The notes below the pieces were generated by a model that searched no databases, had not been told where the DNA came from, and saw only the letters and a list, made by a program, of their open reading frames with translations. Of a stretch of DNA of 10,080 bases, positions 7,365-10,080 are shown one piece after another. The stretch comes from Saprospiraceae bacterium (GTDB lineage: Bacteria; Bacteroidota; Bacteroidia; Chitinophagales; Saprospiraceae), in assembly GCA_020437045.1 (NCBI GenBank), contig JAGQWV010000312.1, positions 1 to 10,080 of the forward strand, given 5' to 3'. The translations under genes were made by a program, and so were the position numbers. Numbering within the stretch: the stretch's first letter is position 1; every line of letters begins with the position of its first letter.

Positions 7365-8174
7365 TTACCTAATTACTGATCTAAGATATTTAGCGCTCTC
7401 GCCTACCCATAGTTCTTCTTTTCGGATCGTGGCTTCCACATCCTTTTCAGGAGCGGGCCATAGTTCTAAAATGGCTGACGTACATTTGTTGATCTGTTTT
7501 AAAGATTCCAAAAGCCAGGGTATGGGTAGCATACCTTTTCCGGCGATGGTTCCGGTCACCGAAAAACCCATATGATGGTCCAGACGTTTGATGATATAAT
7601 CTTTGATATGCACATTAAAAGTGTACGGCAACAATTTTTGCGCTACTGCAAAGAATCCTTCACCAGCACCCAGAGAATTGACGGAATCCAAACAAATACC
7701 GATCCATTGCGGATCCGTTTCTTCGATAATCTGTACAAATTCATCACTCCTAAATCGATCATGATTTTCGATTGCCAAGCGGATATTTTTGCTCTTAAGT
7801 ATCGGTAGCAGTTTCCGCACGACTTTGATCACCTCAGGAATATCTGGCTTGTATTCCGGGGTGTCGATAACGATGCGTAAAATGGGCGACTTTAAATCTT
7901 CTGCAATTTTTAGATATTCCAGTACCATGGTTTCCAAAAGTCCACGCATCCCTACTTCGATATCCAGCCCCAGTTGTTCTGCTTCGTTCTTCAAGCTCCG
8001 CAATTGCGTGTCACGTAAAAGATGCAAAGGAATATTATCTCCAATTTGTACCACATCAAATTCGTAAAGGGAAGCCTTATCCAAGAATTCAAGAACAGGT
8101 AAGGGTTTTCTTGGAGGATAACCGGGCACTCCAATGGCCCAGGCAAAAGCATATGTTCCAATTCCTAAACGCAT
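7365..8174 (-). CDS. Sugar phosphate isomerase/epimerase family protein (xylose isomerase-like TIM barrel)
   Basis: This 269-residue protein without a signal peptide is presumably cytoplasmic. Members of the family isomerise or epimerise sugars, keto-sugars or inositol derivatives, or dehydrate inosose, using a divalent metal in a TIM barrel. The opening MRLGIGTYAFAWAIG is a typical first strand. The four expected metal ligands sit at strand ends: Glu136 in LAIENHD, Asp163 in GICLDSVNS, His189 in NVHIKD and Glu237 in ILELWP. Length fits the family. The start is taken at ATG 8174, three codons inside a longer frame opening with TTG at 8183, because homologous proteins usually begin MRLG or MKLG. 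It follows the Gfo/Idh/MocA gene by 64 bases on the same strand, so the two are probably co-transcribed; such pairs are common in sugar and cyclitol catabolism. The exact substrate cannot be assigned. Confidence 0.9.
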   Translation of the reverse strand: MRLGIGTYAFAWAIGVPGYPPRKPLPVLEFLDKASLYEFDVVQIGDNIPLHLLRDTQLRSLKNEAEQLGLDIEVGMRGLLETMVLEYLKIAEDLKSPILRIVIDTPEYKPDIPEVIKVVRKLLPILKSKNIRLAIENHDRFRSDEFVQIIEETDPQWIGICLDSVNSLGAGEGFFAVAQKLLPYTFNVHIKDYIIKRLDHHMGFSVTGTIAGKGMLPIPWLLESLKQINKCTSAILELWPAPEKDVEATIRKEELWVGESAKYLRSVIR

Positions 8175-8238
8175 CAATTGCAATAGATATAATTATTGAC
8201 ATTCATTGAAAAAGGTCTATTAATTAGATTCAAACCCA

Positions 8239-9270
8239 TCATGAATTTAGGGGATGAATAATCAAATTATCTTTGGCAGATCTGTAAGCCTCAAAAACCA
8301 ATTTTAGCGTCTTTAGATTATCCTCTGCTGTCGTCTCAGCCCTGCCTTCACCACACAAATCACTCAAAATATTTCTATTGCATTCAAAGATACTGGTATG
8401 AATTAATGCATAATCTGCCAGGCTCCATGCAAAAACCGGTGGTGATGCATCAATGACCTCACAACTTTCTTTTGACGTATAGACAATTTGATAGTCTTTC
8501 TTTAGATGTAATGACCCCTTCTCCCCTTCCACCAAGACATAGGTCTGTGGAAATGCTTCATCTTCCAAAATCGAGGCATACGACAACTCAGCATAACAAT
8601 GTACCCCGGTGCCATGCGTCATAAAAACATTAGCGACATCTTCGCCATTTATCTTCGGATTAATTCGATGCGTTTGACAAAAAAGGGTATCTACTTCTCC
8701 AAATAGAAAGCGGGCAACATCCAGGATGTGTGTCCCTACATCGGTCAGTATAAATTGATCTAACTCCGCTAAAAACGGCTGGTTATCAAATACGGGAAAA
8801 CTACTACAGAACTTTATATTTGCTTTGAAAGGTGTCCCGATCAGTCCTTCTTTAAGCATCTTCCTGAGTACCCGGATGGGTTTCTGCCAACGAAAATTTT
8901 CATGAATATAAAAATCAACTCCTTTTCTATCACAATATTCAACCAGCTCCAGAGCCTGGGCGAAAGAAGGAGCCATGGGTTTTTGACAGATAATCTGTTT
9001 GTGATGATCCGCAAATAACTTTACCAAAGGTACATGCGAATCAACATCTGTTATAATGTCAACAAAATCAATTTGCTCATTTTTTAGCAACTCTCCGGCA
9101 TCATTATAAATTCGATTTATCGAAAATTTTTCCGCCTGTGCTTTTGCTTTAGACAATTGTCGGTCACATAGAGCGACGATTTCCACCTGGTCTGACAATT
9201 CCTTCCAGGCCGCCGTTTGATAATGAGACCAAAATCCACAGCCAACAATGCCGAGTTTTAATTTATTCAC
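8239..9270 (-). CDS. Gfo/Idh/MocA family NAD(P)-dependent oxidoreductase
   Basis: This 343-residue cytoplasmic dehydrogenase is of the glucose-fructose oxidoreductase/inositol dehydrogenase type, which oxidises or reduces a sugar or cyclitol hydroxyl. The N-terminal Rossmann fold opens with LGIVGCGFWSHY (5-16), followed by the acidic strand end ALCD (33-36). The family's EKP motif appears as CQKP (95-98): the catalytic-type Lys97 is kept and Glu is replaced by Gln. The C-terminal half has the substrate-site motif TDVGTHILDVARFLFG (176-191), with Asp177 and His181 as likely catalytic residues. The start must be GTG 9270: an in-frame TAA lies at 9276-9274, two codons upstream, and no ATG precedes the Rossmann glycines. 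The isomerase-like gene follows 64 bases downstream on the same strand. The divergent esterase gene begins 112 bases away, so control may be shared. The substrate is unknown. Confidence 0.93.
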   Translation of the reverse strand: MNKLKLGIVGCGFWSHYQTAAWKELSDQVEIVALCDRQLSKAKAQAEKFSINRIYNDAGELLKNEQIDFVDIITDVDSHVPLVKLFADHHKQIICQKPMAPSFAQALELVEYCDRKGVDFYIHENFRWQKPIRVLRKMLKEGLIGTPFKANIKFCSSFPVFDNQPFLAELDQFILTDVGTHILDVARFLFGEVDTLFCQTHRINPKINGEDVANVFMTHGTGVHCYAELSYASILEDEAFPQTYVLVEGEKGSLHLKKDYQIVYTSKESCEVIDASPPVFAWSLADYALIHTSIFECNRNILSDLCGEGRAETTAEDNLKTLKLVFEAYRSAKDNLIIHPLNS

Positions 9271-9382
9271 TGATTATGCAGATAACTTAAGGGCAGGATC
9301 ATTTTCGTGACCAAGGTAATGATTTGGTAAGAAAACACTATATTGAATTCTTTCTTTACTGCTTTAAATTATTACCATTTAA
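9271..9382. promoter_or_regulatory. Divergent intergenic region with GGTAA repeats
   Basis: This 112-base AT-rich spacer separates two genes read in opposite directions and must hold both their promoters. GGTAA occurs at 9315-9319 and 9326-9330 (11 bp apart, about one helical turn), and its inverse TTACC at 9372-9376. I could not find a convincing TTTG/TAnnTTTG promoter on either strand. The repeats are short and may be chance. Confidence 0.35.
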
Positions 9383-10080
9383 ATGAAATATTTACCTCTA
9401 TTGTTCACCGTCTTGGCGAATGTCGCTGCTATCGGTCAGACCGGAAAAGTTTATGATAATCTTACGCTGCACAGCGATATATTGGATATGGATCGAAAAT
9501 ATGCCGTATACCTTCCGCCGGACTACGAAACCTCGGAACGCAGTTATCCTGTACTATACCTGCTACACGGTGGTGGAGATGACCAAACAGGATGGGTTCA
9601 GTTTGGAGAGATATTATACATCGCTGATAAAGCTATACGAGATGGTATATCGACTCCAATGATTGTGGTGATGCCTGATGCCAATACCGGTCGTCGAGGT
9701 TATTTCAATAGCATAGACGGAAAATTCCAGTATGAAGATTTCTTCTTTAAAGAGTTCATGCCGCATGTGGAGAAAAAATATCGTATCAAAGGTGAGAAAA
9801 AATACCGGGCAGTAGCCGGACTTTCGATGGGAGGTGGTGGCACATTTATGTATGCCTTACATCACCCCGAATTATTTAGTTCGGCATGTCCGCTAAGTGC
9901 ATCAGTGGGACCATTAAGCTTGGAGGAAGCCCGGAGAAGGCATGAACGTAGTAACCTACCACCGGCCACAGACGAAGCACTGCAGAATTATTACAAAGAA
10001 CATAATGCCGTGCAATTAATTGAAGATATCGATGCAGAAACTTTGAAGAGTATCCGATGGTTTATAGAATGTGGTGACGA
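9383..10080 (+). CDS. Secreted esterase-D/feruloyl-esterase-like alpha/beta hydrolase, C-terminus outside window
   Basis: The window holds the first 232 codons. A TAA directly before ATG 9383 fixes the frame opening, and the N-terminus MKYLPLLFTVLANVAAIGQ is a short Sec signal. The mature protein has an esterase-family alpha/beta-hydrolase layout: RKYAVYLPPDYE (38-49), PVLYLLHGGGDDQTGW (56-71, oxyanion-hole region), TPMIVVMPDANTG (91-103) and the nucleophile elbow AGLSMGGGGT (145-154) with Ser148. FIECGDD/E near the cut end is where the family's acidic triad region usually begins; the catalytic His should lie just beyond 10080. Relatives include feruloyl and acetylxylan esterases and the S-formylglutathione/tributyrin esterase group. 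The signal peptide favours an extracytoplasmic target such as acyl groups on plant or algal polysaccharide, but this is inference. It is transcribed away from the oxidoreductase/isomerase pair across a 112-base spacer. The gene is partial only because the window ends. Confidence 0.88.
   Translation, partial: MKYLPLLFTVLANVAAIGQTGKVYDNLTLHSDILDMDRKYAVYLPPDYETSERSYPVLYLLHGGGDDQTGWVQFGEILYIADKAIRDGISTPMIVVMPDANTGRRGYFNSIDGKFQYEDFFFKEFMPHVEKKYRIKGEKKYRAVAGLSMGGGGTFMYALHHPELFSSACPLSASVGPLSLEEARRRHERSNLPPATDEALQNYYKEHNAVQLIEDIDAETLKSIRWFIECGD

Noticed and set aside
9420..9662. 80-codon plus-strand open frame near the right end
   Set aside because: It is a different phase from the esterase-like gene starting at 9383, which has a signal peptide, the HGGG region and the GLSMGG nucleophile motif in one continuous frame.
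1..10080. CRISPR array, tRNA/rRNA genes, insertion sequences or phage genes
   Set aside because: No regularly spaced repeats, cloverleaf-like segments, transposase motifs or terminal inverted repeats were seen; spacers are short and nearly all DNA is accounted for by seven genes.

Overview
The window looks like a chromosomal stretch from a member of the Bacteroidota, possibly a Saprospiria- or Cytophagia-like heterotroph. This is inferred from moderate-to-low GC, AT-rich leaders with weak or absent Shine-Dalgarno sequences, the dense set of exported hydrolases, and a planctomycete-type cytochrome/DUF1501 gene pair that also occurs in environmental Bacteroidota. Planctomycetota or Verrucomicrobiota cannot be excluded from the sequence alone. 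No mobile element, tRNA, rRNA or CRISPR array is visible.

Layout. Bases 1-179 are a leader with a 16-bp palindrome. Four plus-strand genes follow: a secreted CocE/NonD-type serine hydrolase (180-1964); a 932-residue c-type cytochrome of the PSCyt1-DUF1549-DUF1553 type with a CBM6-like carbohydrate-binding domain inserted in it (2079-4877); its usual partner, a Tat-exported DUF1501 protein (4904-6346); and a secreted endonuclease/exonuclease/phosphatase-fold hydrolase (6500-7285). Two minus-strand genes converge on these: a Gfo/Idh/MocA oxidoreductase (9270-8239) followed by a sugar phosphate isomerase/epimerase-type TIM barrel (8174-7365). A divergent plus-strand gene starts at 9383 and runs off the window. 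It encodes a secreted esterase-D/feruloyl-esterase-like alpha/beta hydrolase.

How the genes may work together. Five of the seven products carry export signals (Sec, lipoprotein or Tat). The two cytoplasmic products form a typical sugar or cyclitol redox/isomerisation pair. A reasonable but unproven reading is a catabolic neighbourhood for an esterified or decorated glycan or glycoside: exported esterases and hydrolases act outside the cytoplasm, the haem protein binds carbohydrate through its CBM6-like module and may oxidise something with DUF1501, and the dehydrogenase/isomerase pair handles a monomer inside. No SusC/SusD transporter, glycoside hydrolase or regulator gene is present, so the link is context only.

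The most interesting item is the cytochrome/CBM6/DUF1501 pair, a widespread system whose biochemical function I do not know to be established. Start codons were revised for two genes (ATG 6500 rather than TTG 6479; ATG 8174 rather than TTG 8183). A GTG start at 9270 is forced by an in-frame stop just upstream.
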